Shown: positions 51,419 through 59,767, counted from the stretch's first letter. The stretch: DNA of 64,000 nt from CAVSCR01 sp963726575 (GCA_963726575.1 CAVSCR010000005.1:558001-622000), one strand, 5' to 3'. Notes: generated by a model not told the origin, from the sequence alone. A program made the numbers and translations.

Positions 51419-52117
51419 TCAGAAGACGCGACCGACCAGTGCCATCAACGCGAAGATGCCGAAGGCGAGCACCATCGAGCCGCCCACCATGATCATGACG
51501 CGGGTGGACTTGTCGTCGAAGTAGCGGACCCAGGGGGCAGCCTTGCTGTCCATGTGGTGCTGCTCGGCGGCCAGCATCGCCAGCATCGCATCGACCGACG
51601 TCTCGGGATCGACGTTGCCCGCCGGTCGACCCGCAGCCCGCTGCGCAGCCTCGGACTCGGCCACCCACGCCTCGGGGACCGACTCGGCGTCCCAGGTGTG
51701 CCCGGTAGGGACAGGTGACACGGGCTGCGGGGTCCAGGCGGCGGCGGCTTCGTCAGCGGCCACCGACGCGGCGTTGGGCTGCTCCTGCGGCTCGGGCTCG
51801 GCCAACCACTGCGGCGGCGGCACGACCGCGGCGGCCGCGGGTGGAGCGGCCCGGGGCGCAGCGGCGATGGCGGAGGTGCCGCCCGGGTCGGGAGCTGGGG
51901 CTGGGGCCGGGGCTGGAGCTGGGGCTGGGGCTGGGGCTGGCGGCGCGGCGTTCAGGTGGGCCATCTCCGACGGCACGTTGGCGGCCAGCACCTGCGCGAG
52001 GGGAGCGGTGAGCGGGTCGACCACCGGCCCCAGTCGCTGTTGGCACAGGGCGCACTGAGCCGCGTCGGCGCGCGCATAGGCGCCGCACCGCGGGCAGGTC
52101 TGTCCTCCCACACTCAC
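51419..52117 (-). CDS. Zinc-ribbon, Pro-Ala linker, membrane-anchored protein
   Basis: 232 residues from GTG 52117 (GTG 52111 possible); the open frame further upstream is antisense to fadD. N-terminal zinc ribbon CPRCG ... CALCQ (about 9-27), a Pro-Ala dipeptide tract encoded by a hexamer repeat, a mixed-charge linker, and a C-terminal membrane helix (about 207-230, MIMVGGSMVLAFGIFALM). A tail-anchored topology with a cytoplasmic zinc ribbon is likely, notable beside a GET3/ArsA ATPase. Function unknown. Confidence 0.78.
   Translation of the reverse strand: MSVGGQTCPRCGAYARADAAQCALCQQRLGPVVDPLTAPLAQVLAANVPSEMAHLNAAPPAPAPAPAPAPAPAPAPDPGGTSAIAAAPRAAPPAAAAVVPPPQWLAEPEPQEQPNAASVAADEAAAAWTPQPVSPVPTGHTWDAESVPEAWVAESEAAQRAAGRPAGNVDPETSVDAMLAMLAAEQHHMDSKAAPWVRYFDDKSTRVMIMVGGSMVLAFGIFALMALVGRVF
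51891..51938. repeat. Hexanucleotide tandem repeat (GGGGCT), eight units
   Basis: Eight 6-bp units, six GGGGCT/GGGGCC and two GGAGCT, on the plus strand, encoding the Pro-Ala tract of the zinc-ribbon protein on the minus strand. In-frame so copy-number change would only alter linker length. Confidence 0.9.
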
Positions 52118-52237
52118 CCTGGGGTCGTCGGCAGGTAGGCGCGCGCGCTTGACCTTCTGCCCGCTCCCCGGACGGTAGCGTCGCCGCCCAGGAGCAGCCC
52201 CGGGAGCAGCCGTGGGGCACGGAGGAGCAGAGGCGCA

Positions 52238-54028
52238 GTGCCCCACGAGTTCACGAATCCGGCGACCGTCGCCCTGGAGCCCGGCGAGACCCTGGGCGAC
52301 CTGGTCGGGGCCATCGCCACACGCACCCCCGAACACGTGCTGTTCCGGCGGCGGGTCGCCGACGACTGGACCGATGTCACGGCTGCCGCGTGGCGGGCCG
52401 ACGTGTTCGATGTCGCCAAGGGGCTGATCGCCTCCGGCATCGCCCCCGGCGACCGGGTCGGCCTCATGTCGCGGACCCGTTACGAGTGGACCGTGGTCGA
52501 TTTCGCCATCTGGTCGGTCGGTGCGGTGACGGTCCCGATCTACGAGACCTCCTCGGCCGAGCAGGTCGAATGGATCCTGTCCGACTCCGGGGCGGTGGCA
52601 GTGGTGGTCGAGACGCCGGCCCATGCCGGGTTGGTCGACCTGGCCCGCGGCTCCACTCCGGACCTGGACCGCACCTGGGTGATCGAGGACGACGACCTCG
52701 TCGCCGTCATCCGCAGCGGCGCCCGCGTGGCCGACAGCGAGGTACGGCACCGGTGCTCCGCGGTGACGCCGGACTCGCTCGCCACGCTCATCTACACGTC
52801 GGGAACGACGGGACGGCCCAAGGGCGTGGAACTGACCCACCACAACCTGCTGTTCGACGCTCGCGCTGCTGTGGCGTCGCTGGGAGAGCTGTTCTCCGTC
52901 AGCGACGGATCGACCCTGCTGTTCCTGCCCTTGGCTCACATCTTCGCCCGTGCCATCCAGGTGGCGTGTGTCGACGCGGGCGTCCAGCTCGGGCACTGCA
53001 GCGACGTCGTGGACCTGCCGAACCAGCTGCAGTCGTTCCGTCCGACGTTCGTGCTGTCGGTGCCACGCGTGTTCGAGAAGGTCTACAACGCAGCCCGGCA
53101 GAAGGCGATCACCGAGGGCAGGGGACGCGTCTTCGACTCGGCGGCGGGCACGGCCATCTCGTACAGCAAGGCGCGCGCCGAGGGTCGCGTGCCGTTGGCC
53201 CTGCGGGCCCGCCATGCGGTGTTCGATCGCCTCGTCTACACCAAGCTGCGGGCAGCACTGGGTGGCCGCGTGAGCTGGGCGGTCTCCGGTGGCGCTGCTC
53301 TCGGGACGCGGTTGGGTCACTTCTTCGACGGCGTGGGGATCACGATCCTGGAGGGTTACGGGCTCACCGAGACGTCCGCGGCGGCCACGGTGAACACCCC
53401 ACATCACCTGCGGATCGGTACGGTCGGACGACCGCTGCCGGGTACCACGATCCGGATCGCCGGCGACGCCGAGGTGTTGGTCCGTGGCCCGCAGGTGATG
53501 CGTGGCTACTGGCGCAACCCCGACGCCACCGGCGCTGTGCTCAGTTTCGACGGCTGGTTCGCCACCGGCGATCTCGGTGAGCTGGACGGCGACGGCTACC
53601 TGTCGATCACCGGCCGCAAGAAGGAGATCATCGTCACAGCAGGCGGCAAGAACGTGGCGCCCGCGGTCCTCGAAGACCGCCTGCGCAGCCACTGGCTGAT
53701 CAGCCAGGCCATGGTGGTGGGCGACGGCCGGCCGTACATCGGCGCACTGATCACGCTGGACCCGGATGCGGTGCCGCGCTGGTGTGAGCAGAACGCGCGT
53801 GAGGTCACCGTCGCCGCGACGTTGCGGGAAGACCCGCAGCTGCTGGCGCAGATCCAGACGGCCGTCGACGACGCCAACGGGGCCGTCTCCCACGCCGAGG
53901 CGATCAAGCGGTTTCGGGTGCTCGCTGTCGACTTCACCGAAGGTGGCCACCTCACGCCGACGATGAAGCTGCGTCGCAACGTGGTGCTCGCCGAGTTCGC
54001 CGCCGACATCGAGGCCTTGTACGCCTGA
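52238..54028 (+). CDS. Long-chain acyl-CoA synthetase (FadD15-like)
   Basis: 596 residues from GTG 52238 (AGAGG just upstream; a TAGCGT -10 at 52174). ANL-superfamily motifs in order: LIYTSGTTGRPKG (P-loop), FLPLAHIFARAIQ, GGAALGTRLGHFF, GYGLTETSAAATVN, GWFATGDLGELDGDGYLSITGRKKEII and KNVAPAVLED. Activates fatty acids with ATP and CoA. Corresponds to fadD15 in the Mtb block. Divergent from the zinc-ribbon gene and convergent with pimB. Confidence 0.93.
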   Translation: MPHEFTNPATVALEPGETLGDLVGAIATRTPEHVLFRRRVADDWTDVTAAAWRADVFDVAKGLIASGIAPGDRVGLMSRTRYEWTVVDFAIWSVGAVTVPIYETSSAEQVEWILSDSGAVAVVVETPAHAGLVDLARGSTPDLDRTWVIEDDDLVAVIRSGARVADSEVRHRCSAVTPDSLATLIYTSGTTGRPKGVELTHHNLLFDARAAVASLGELFSVSDGSTLLFLPLAHIFARAIQVACVDAGVQLGHCSDVVDLPNQLQSFRPTFVLSVPRVFEKVYNAARQKAITEGRGRVFDSAAGTAISYSKARAEGRVPLALRARHAVFDRLVYTKLRAALGGRVSWAVSGGAALGTRLGHFFDGVGITILEGYGLTETSAAATVNTPHHLRIGTVGRPLPGTTIRIAGDAEVLVRGPQVMRGYWRNPDATGAVLSFDGWFATGDLGELDGDGYLSITGRKKEIIVTAGGKNVAPAVLEDRLRSHWLISQAMVVGDGRPYIGALITLDPDAVPRWCEQNAREVTVAATLREDPQLLAQIQTAVDDANGAVSHAEAIKRFRVLAVDFTEGGHLTPTMKLRRNVVLAEFAADIEALYA

Positions 54029-54054
54029 GACGGCGCCGAACCCCGGTTGTGCAA

Positions 54055-54092
54055 GTTGATCTTGAAAACCCAGCATCTACTCCTAGATCAAC
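54055..54092 (+). repeat. Dispersed palindromic element, copy C (internally deleted)
   Basis: 38 bp: GTTGATCTTG head and CATCTACTCCTAGATCAAC tail as in copy B, missing the middle 24 bp. The outer 8 bp (GTTGATCT/AGATCAAC) pair perfectly. It is in the convergent gap between fadD and pimB, where it could act as a terminator hairpin. Confidence 0.8.
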
Positions 54093-54111
54093 AACTGATG
54101 GCGGCGGCGGG

Positions 54112-55248
54112 TCAGCCGGTCGACTCCCCCAGCAGGTCAGCCAGGCGGGTGGCTTGGGACTCCCACTGCCACTCCTCGAGCACCCACTGACGCCCGGCCG
54201 CGCCCAGCCGGGCGGCCAGCGGCTCGTCGGTGAGCAGCGCGACCAATCGCTGCGTCAGCAGGTCGCTGTCGCCTCCGGCCACCACATAACCGGTGCGCCC
54301 GGCGAGCACCGCATCCGGAGCGCCGCCGGAGTCACCGGCCACCACGGGCAGGCCGCAGGCCGACGCCTCGAGGTAGACGATGCCCAGACCCTCGACGTCG
54401 AGCCCGCCGTTGCGGGTCCGGCACGGCATCGCGAAGACGTCACCGGCCGCGAAGTAGGAGGGCAGGTCCGGCGCGGGCACCGACCCGGTCAGCAGGACGT
54501 CGCCGGCCAGTCCCAGACGCTCGACCCGAGCCTCGAGCCGGCCGCGGTAAGGGCCGCCGCCGACGAGCAGCAACGCCGCGCCGGGCACTTGCCGGTGCAC
54601 GCCCGGCCAGGCGTCGATCAAGGTGTCCTGACCCTTGCGGGGCATCAACCGCGAGACGCACACCACCACGGGGCGGCCCACCAGGCCGTGCCGCTCGCGC
54701 ACCCCCTTGGCGGCCGCCGGCGCCGGGGCGAACAGCTCGGCGTCGACGCCGGGAGTCAACCGCACCATGGCGGCCGCCGCGTCGGCACTCAGCGCAGAGG
54801 CGATACGGCGTCGGGTGTAGTCGCCGAGATAGGTCACCGTGTCCACACCGTCGCCGATGCGCCGCAGCACGCTGCGTGCCCCCGGCAGCTGGGCCCAGCC
54901 GGCCTCATGCCCATGCGTCAGCGCCACCGTCCGACGAGCTCCACTGGCCCGCAGTGCCGGCGCCAGCAGCCCCAGGGGCGCGGCCGCACCGAACAGCACG
55001 GACGTCGCGCCCACTTCGCGGACCAGCTGTTGCGCGCGCCGGCGGACCCGCGGTGTCGGTAGCAACACCGACACCGGGTGCCGCACCACGCGGAAGGGCT
55101 GGCGGGCGTCGAATTCCTCGCTGCCGCGCCAGGTCGACGCGAACACCACCACATGTTGGGCCGGCAGGCGGCGGACCAGCTCGTAGACGAAGGTCTGGAT
55201 ACCGCCGGGTCGCGGTGGGAAGTCATTGGTGACGACCAGGACGGTCAT
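54112..55248 (-). CDS. pimB: PimB-type GDP-mannose-dependent mannosyltransferase (GT4)
   Basis: 378 residues from ATG 55248. N-terminus TVLVVTNDFPPRPGGIQTFVYELVRRLP is the PimB' head; SRLMPRKGQDTLIDAWP and the GT-B nucleotide-sugar motif EGLGIVYLEASACGLPVVAGDSGGAPDAV are present. Adds the second mannose to phosphatidylinositol mannoside on the cytoplasmic leaflet. Position equals Rv2188c. The preceding gene ends 10 nt upstream. Confidence 0.9.
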   Translation of the reverse strand: MTVLVVTNDFPPRPGGIQTFVYELVRRLPAQHVVVFASTWRGSEEFDARQPFRVVRHPVSVLLPTPRVRRRAQQLVREVGATSVLFGAAAPLGLLAPALRASGARRTVALTHGHEAGWAQLPGARSVLRRIGDGVDTVTYLGDYTRRRIASALSADAAAAMVRLTPGVDAELFAPAPAAAKGVRERHGLVGRPVVVCVSRLMPRKGQDTLIDAWPGVHRQVPGAALLLVGGGPYRGRLEARVERLGLAGDVLLTGSVPAPDLPSYFAAGDVFAMPCRTRNGGLDVEGLGIVYLEASACGLPVVAGDSGGAPDAVLAGRTGYVVAGGDSDLLTQRLVALLTDEPLAARLGAAGRQWVLEEWQWESQATRLADLLGESTG

Positions 55249-55258
55249 CGACGAGCCG

Positions 55259-56536
55259 TCACAGATGGTCCGCCAGCCAGGTCTGCCACTGCGCCAGTAC
55301 CGTGCCACGCGGCTCGCCCAGCACGCGTCGCATCGCCCGCGACTCGCGCTGCAGCTCGGTGCCGTGACCGCGGACCACTGCGGCATACAGCCGGGAGACC
55401 GCGCCGTTGCCGGCGCGATCGGCGATCGACCGCAACAGCGACCAGCTCTGCTCGTAGGCCTTGGCCAGGTCCGCCGAGGAGCTGTCGAACCGGAACGCGG
55501 CGTCGACCGGGGGGCCGCTCGGGCTGCTGGTACCGATCAGGTCCTGCGCCACCACCGCCGGCGAGAGGTCAGTCACCGAGTACCCGACGAAGTCGGCGGA
55601 ACCCTCGACCAACCACAACGGTGCACCGTCGGGCAGGGCTGCCTGGGCGACGTGGGTCACCTCGTGGGTGATGATGATCTGGTCGGTCACGGGGCCACTC
55701 GCCGAGAACGCGGCCGGGTTGAGGTACACCCGCACCACATCGGCGGGAGCCCCCGCATGGGTGCGCAGGGTCGTGGTGAGACCACCGATGTTCCCGGCGC
55801 CGGAGTGCACGCCGCCAATCCTGGCGAAGTCGCGCTGGGTGGCCGGCAGGCTGACCACCACCCGATCGTCCCACGGAGGCACCCAGATGTTGTCGACGTC
55901 GGTGGCTGCCTGCTGGGTGATCTGCGCCAGGTCGGTCGCGGTCATCCCACGGGTGCTGTCGATCGCGATCACCGAGCCGTCCGTGGCGATCCGCACCGAT
56001 TCGATGTCCCACAAGTCGGGTCGTGTCGGGCGCCACGCCACCCAGGTCCACGCGCCACGCCAGCGCACGAACTGCGCCGGACCGTGACGGACGACGTCAG
56101 CGTCGTCACCTGGCAGCCGGTACCGCTCGGTGACGGTCGCCTGCGCCCGGCCATCGATGCCGGCATGCACCAAGCCGGTCACCGACAAGGCATAGCCCCG
56201 CAGGGGGAGACTGGTGAGCACGTCGAACTGGCTCCGTGCGGGTGCGGTCGCCGTCGGGGCCAGCGTGGCGTCGAACGCGGACCGGTCGTGACGGCGGATC
56301 GCTTCGGCGCGATGAGTCACCAGGTCGCGCACCGCCTGGCTGATCCCGGTGCTGGCGACGCTGGCCGGTGCAGGTGCGGCGAAGCCGGTCCACGTGTGTT
56401 GGCCCATCGCGGCGCAGCCGCTGAGCACTCCCGACAGGGTCACGCCTGCCAACGCGGTGGCGAGCCCAGCAAAGCGGGCCCGGCGTCGACTCGTCCGCCG
56501 CGGCCCGGACCAGCTCGTGCTCCCGCGGTCGGTCAC
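55259..56536 (-). CDS. Lipoprotein with HExxH gluzincin-like domain
   Basis: 425 residues from GTG 56536. Basic twin-Arg-containing head, hydrophobic helix and lipobox LSGC with Cys41, so lipid-anchored outside. A DUF4440/NTF2-like region may occupy 50-190. Zinc motif THEVTH: His291, Glu292, His295, with Glu311 in WLVEGSADF as third ligand, typical of peptidase-MA-like gluzincins. Substrate unknown. Between pimB and an NlpC/P60 hydrolase, which suggests envelope maintenance. Start is leaderless. Confidence 0.82.
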   Translation of the reverse strand: MTDRGSTSWSGPRRTSRRRARFAGLATALAGVTLSGVLSGCAAMGQHTWTGFAAPAPASVASTGISQAVRDLVTHRAEAIRRHDRSAFDATLAPTATAPARSQFDVLTSLPLRGYALSVTGLVHAGIDGRAQATVTERYRLPGDDADVVRHGPAQFVRWRGAWTWVAWRPTRPDLWDIESVRIATDGSVIAIDSTRGMTATDLAQITQQAATDVDNIWVPPWDDRVVVSLPATQRDFARIGGVHSGAGNIGGLTTTLRTHAGAPADVVRVYLNPAAFSASGPVTDQIIITHEVTHVAQAALPDGAPLWLVEGSADFVGYSVTDLSPAVVAQDLIGTSSPSGPPVDAAFRFDSSSADLAKAYEQSWSLLRSIADRAGNGAVSRLYAAVVRGHGTELQRESRAMRRVLGEPRGTVLAQWQTWLADHL

Positions 56537-56542
56537 CTGCAG

Positions 56543-56548
56543 ATCGTA
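56543..56548 (-). promoter_or_regulatory. Probable leaderless -10 (TACGAT) for the lipoprotein gene
   Basis: Minus-strand TACGAT, 6 nt before GTG 56536. Confidence 0.5.
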
Positions 56549-56612
56549 GGCGTCGCCGTCAGACCCCGCAGGACGGATGGAGCAGGTGGGACGTGAGGTT
56601 GACCCGGTTGGG

Positions 56613-57671
56613 TCAGACGCGCCCGCCGCCCATGTAGACCGACTGCCAGTACGGGTCGTAGAGGTTCTGGACGCGGATCCCCACGCTGGGGTTCTCGGCG
56701 TTGACGAAGTTGCCGCCGCCGATGTACATGCCCACGTGGTGGATGTCGCTGTAGAAGAAGACGAGGTCGCCGGGCTGCAGGTCGCTCAGGGCCACCCGCG
56801 GTGTCATGGCGTACTGCACGCTGGCCGAGTGCGGGAGCGAGACGCCTGCCTGGGCCCACGCCATCATCGTCAGCCCGGAGCAGTCATAGCCGTACGGCCC
56901 GGTGCCGCCGTAGATGTAGGCCTTGCCGACCTGCGCCATGGCATACGCGACAGCGATCGCTCCGCGACCTGATCCAGGCGGTGGTGGCGTGTACGTCGAG
57001 CCGCCCGAGGTGTTGCCACCGCGTGAGGACTGTGACGCTGCCGCGCTGCGGGCCGCCTGCTGCGCGGCCAGCCGCCGCTGCTGGGCGGCCGTGAGCTTGC
57101 TCAGCAGCGCCTTCGACTCCGCCAGCTTGGCATTGACGACAGCACGGTTGGCGTCGGCGTCCTTCTTCAGGGCCTGCAGCTTGGACAACTGCTGGTCGAC
57201 CTGCTTTTGGGTCTGGGCCATCGTGAGGGCCGCGGCGCGGGCCTCACGGAACGTCGAGTCCTGGATCCGAGCCACCTGGTCCAGCGATGCGGCTTGCGCC
57301 AAGAAGTCCGACGGGTTGTCACTGAGCATCAGCTGCACCGACGGGTCGATGCCACCGTTGGCGTACATGGCCGCCGCGTAGGCCCCCATCTGGGCCGACA
57401 GCCGGTCGAGGCGGGCCTTCTCCTGGTTCAGCTGCCGCTCGACCTGGTCGAGGTGACGTTGGGTCTGGGTCACCTTGATGTCGGCGACCTGGGCCTTTTC
57501 GTTGGCGATCTCCGCCTCGTTCTGCAGCTGGGCCACCCTGGCCTTGACCTGGTCGAGGGTGAGATTGGGAGCCGCTTGTCCGGCCGTCGCCGGAAGGAGG
57601 GTCAGTCCCGCCGCCAGTAGACCGACAGCGGCCAGCCAGCGCGCAGGACGCGCGAAACGGTTCGACGCCAC
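56613..57671 (-). CDS. Secreted NlpC/P60 peptidoglycan endopeptidase (RipA/RipC-like)
   Basis: 352 residues from GTG 57671. Signal peptide (about 1-34, LLAAGLTLLPATAGQAA), a long coiled coil (about 40-210, heptads and Gln/Lys-rich), a Ser/Gly/Pro linker, and a C-terminal NlpC/P60 domain with YGYDCSGL (catalytic Cys near 263), SDIHHVGMYIG (His) and a following polar residue. Cuts the D-Glu-mDAP bond; the coiled coil probably autoinhibits and is controlled by a FtsX-type system. Preceded by a c-di-AMP riboswitch. Confidence 0.93.
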   Translation of the reverse strand: MASNRFARPARWLAAVGLLAAGLTLLPATAGQAAPNLTLDQVKARVAQLQNEAEIANEKAQVADIKVTQTQRHLDQVERQLNQEKARLDRLSAQMGAYAAAMYANGGIDPSVQLMLSDNPSDFLAQAASLDQVARIQDSTFREARAAALTMAQTQKQVDQQLSKLQALKKDADANRAVVNAKLAESKALLSKLTAAQQRRLAAQQAARSAAASQSSRGGNTSGGSTYTPPPPGSGRGAIAVAYAMAQVGKAYIYGGTGPYGYDCSGLTMMAWAQAGVSLPHSASVQYAMTPRVALSDLQPGDLVFFYSDIHHVGMYIGGGNFVNAENPSVGIRVQNLYDPYWQSVYMGGGRV

Positions 57672-57689
57672 GAAGGCGGTACCCCTTCT

Positions 57690-57897
57690 CCCAGCCGCCT
57701 ACCGGGTCAGCTGACGGGCTCGGGTGGGGGAAACACCCTACGGCGGTCGTAGACCCTGGCTCACGCCACAGCCCCAACCACCGATTCGCCCCAGGGACTT
57801 GGGTCCCCGGCTCCTGGTCCCCTCACCACTGGCGAGCAGACCGTTGGACTCGGCGGGAGCCTCCGTGGCCGTCCACGTGTACGACCGGAGTCCGAAA
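57690..57897 (-). ncRNA. ydaO/yuaA-class c-di-AMP riboswitch
   Basis: On the transcript of the NlpC/P60 gene I recognise the ydaO conserved blocks in order: GGTCGTACACG...GGACGG, then GGGGCGAATCGG (57781-57792), then CCCGTCAGCTGACCCGG and TAGGCGG near 57695-57718. The family is known to sit upstream of peptidoglycan hydrolase and Rpf genes in Actinomycetota and to switch expression off when c-di-AMP is high. Boundaries are approximate. Confidence 0.88.
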
Positions 57898-57907
57898 GCT
57901 CATGGGC

Positions 57908-57937
57908 ACTCTAGTGACCAATTCGTGATGCAATCAA
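57908..57937 (-). promoter_or_regulatory. Promoter of the riboswitch-NlpC/P60 transcript
   Basis: Minus strand TTGATT (57932-57937), 18 nt, TAGAGT (57908-57913). Start site near 57901, just ahead of the riboswitch. The -35 overlaps the stop codon of the preceding gene. Confidence 0.6.
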
Positions 57938-58239
57938 ACAGCCCTGCGTCCAGGGGAGGGTGTGTCGTTGGTCACAGGCCTGCTGGCCGGGCGGCTGGCC
58001 GGGCTGCTCGCCGGGCTGGCCAGCCGCAAGGGCGGCACCAGGCCCGCCTGCGCCAGAACCCCGAGGGCGCGGCGCTCGTCGGCGCTCCAGGGGGTGGCCC
58101 CGCCGATCACGACCGCGGCGTCGACCGCCCCATCGTCGATACCCTCGGCCAGCTCAGCCGGTGGCCCGATGAGCACGGCGACCACGCAGTCGTGGCAGGC
58201 CACGCCCCGCACTTCGCACGAGTCGCAGTCGATGATCAT
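57934..58239 (-). CDS. Small Cys-rich actinobacterial protein
   Basis: 101 residues from ATG 58239, with AGGTGG upstream. N-terminus MIIDCDSCEVRGVACHDCVV has two CxxC pairs (Cys5, Cys8, Cys15, Cys18), a likely zinc or iron-sulfur knuckle. A conserved-looking RALGVLAQAGLVPPLRL follows, then a Ser/Pro/Ala tail. I recall similar proteins next to NlpC/P60 genes in other Actinomycetota, but no function is known. Confidence 0.75.
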   Translation of the reverse strand: MIIDCDSCEVRGVACHDCVVAVLIGPPAELAEGIDDGAVDAAVVIGGATPWSADERRALGVLAQAGLVPPLRLASPASSPASRPASRPVTNDTPSPGRRAV

Positions 58240-58361
58240 CGCCGGCCACCTGCTCTTTCCGGCTCCTCCGGGATGTCCCCGGCCGAGCGGTCGATCGGGC
58301 TGTTCTGGTCAACCGTCACGTTAGGCACCCGGTCCGACACTTCGGCCACGGACAACTCCGG

Positions 58362-59498
58362 TCAGGAGCAACCCAGCTCGGCGTTGGACCCGCCCAGATC
58401 CGGGGCCGGCCCGGCTGGGGCGGGACCCGCGTCCACGAGCCGGATGAAGCTGCCTGGCAGCGTCACCGGCGTACTGTCGCGCAGCTGCCCTGGAGTGACC
58501 GCCCGGCCGCTCGCCCGCGACCGATGCCCGGCCTGCGCGAGATCGAGGACCGGCGACACTGCGGCATCGACGCTGTCGAACTGCTCGATCCAGGACTCCA
58601 GCGGCCGGGTCGCGAAGATCTGCGCCAGCTCGGTCCGCAGCTGCTCCTGTCCCAGCGAGTCGTACTGGGCGGCTACCAGGTCGGGGCGGCCCAGCGTGCG
58701 GCACAGCTGGGCGAACAGGCCCGGTTCCAACGCGCCGACGGCGAGCCAGCCCCCGTCGCCGCAGCGGTAGGTGCTGTAGCAGGCCAGACCACCGGCGAGC
58801 GGGCCACCAGGTGGTGGCGCGGTCCCTGACACCACGGACTCGCTGGCCGCCAGAACGGCCGTAGCTGCCGCCGCGTCGGACAGGGCCAGGTCGACATGGC
58901 GGCCGCGACCGGTCTGTTCGCGCTCGCGCAGCGCCGCCAGGATCCCCGTGGCGGCGAGGGCGCCGGCGAGGACGTCGGCAGGCTGTCCGGCCGGGGGCGA
59001 CGGCGGCGCGCTCAGGGAAAGGGCGCCGGACACCGCCAGTGCGTTCAGGTCGTGGCCGGAGCGCTGGGCGTCGGGGCCGTCCTGGCCGAACGCGCTCAGC
59101 GACGCCAGCACGATCTGCGGGTGGTGCTCGGTCAACCAGCTCCAGCCAAGGCCCAGCCGTTCCAGCGTCCCAGGTCGGAACGACTCCAGGACCACGTCGG
59201 CACCGGCCACGAGCTCACGCGCGTTCGCCAGTCCGTGGGGAGTCTTCAAGTCGATCGTCACCGACCGCTTGCCACGGTCGAGGACGAGGTGGGCACCCGA
59301 CTCCCCGGTGGGCGCAAACGGGGCGACGGCGCGCAGACCGTCCCCGCCCTCCGGGTGCTCGACCTTGACCACGTCAGCGCCGAGGTCGCTCAGCAGCAAC
59401 GAGCAGAACGCGCCCGGAAGCAGCCGCGAGAAGTCGAGCACCTGGATGCCCGCCAGCGCCGCAACCGGCACCGTCGACGCGTCATGGGTCTGGCTCAT
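58362..59498 (-). CDS. Alpha-methylacyl-CoA racemase-like (CaiB/BaiF family)
   Basis: 378 residues from ATG 59498, overlapping the previous stop as ATGA. Family III CoA-transferase fold: LAGIQVLDFSRLLPGAFCSLLLSDLGADVVKVEHP, then SFRPGTLERLGLGW, and GHDLNALAVSGAL at 148-160, the AMACR variant of the active site rather than the formyl-CoA transferase one. Interconverts 2-methylacyl-CoA epimers, needed for beta-oxidation of branched lipids. Substrate range inferred. Confidence 0.85.
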   Translation of the reverse strand: MSQTHDASTVPVAALAGIQVLDFSRLLPGAFCSLLLSDLGADVVKVEHPEGGDGLRAVAPFAPTGESGAHLVLDRGKRSVTIDLKTPHGLANARELVAGADVVLESFRPGTLERLGLGWSWLTEHHPQIVLASLSAFGQDGPDAQRSGHDLNALAVSGALSLSAPPSPPAGQPADVLAGALAATGILAALREREQTGRGRHVDLALSDAAAATAVLAASESVVSGTAPPPGGPLAGGLACYSTYRCGDGGWLAVGALEPGLFAQLCRTLGRPDLVAAQYDSLGQEQLRTELAQIFATRPLESWIEQFDSVDAAVSPVLDLAQAGHRSRASGRAVTPGQLRDSTPVTLPGSFIRLVDAGPAPAGPAPDLGGSNAELGCS

Positions 59499-59755
59499 GT
59501 GCCGCCGCCGGGCGGCGCTGCCTGACCGGTCGGGCGCTCGACGAGCTCGACCGTGTCGATGCCGTTGCACCATCGGCAGCTGATCGACTCGACGCGGTCG
59601 TCCAGCACCTCCACCTGCTCCACGACGGGTTCGCCCGCCAGGTCGACGTGCCAGAACTCGCGCTGCCGCGCCGTGTGCACCACGTCGAAGCGGGTGAGGT
59701 TGCCGCACTGCGCGCAACGCCAACGCGTCGTGGCTCCGGGCATCTGGACGGGCAT
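59495..59755 (-). CDS. Zinc-ribbon small protein
   Basis: 86 residues. Two Cys pairs, CAQCGN (about 14-19) and CRWCNG (about 60-65), frame a mostly beta region with WHVDLAGEP and VEQVEVLDDRVESI. The pattern fits a rubredoxin-like or zinc-ribbon knuckle. It precedes the racemase gene with a 4-nt overlap and starts at a leaderless -10. No function known. Confidence 0.72.
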   Translation of the reverse strand: MPVQMPGATTRWRCAQCGNLTRFDVVHTARQREFWHVDLAGEPVVEQVEVLDDRVESISCRWCNGIDTVELVERPTGQAAPPGGGT

Positions 59756-59761
59756 GGTCGG

Positions 59762-59767
59762 AGGCTA
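59762..59767 (-). promoter_or_regulatory. Probable leaderless -10 (TAGCCT) for the zinc-ribbon/racemase operon
   Basis: Minus-strand TAGCCT, 6 nt before ATG 59755. Confidence 0.5.

Noticed and set aside
51419..54076. 885-codon minus-strand ORF
   Set aside because: Only the part up to 52117 looks like protein; the remainder is antisense to fadD with typical high-GC shadow composition.
19466..54092. Insertion sequence or composite transposon bounded by the palindromes
   Set aside because: No transposase ORF and no target duplications were seen; intervening genes are ordinary chromosomal genes in conserved order.
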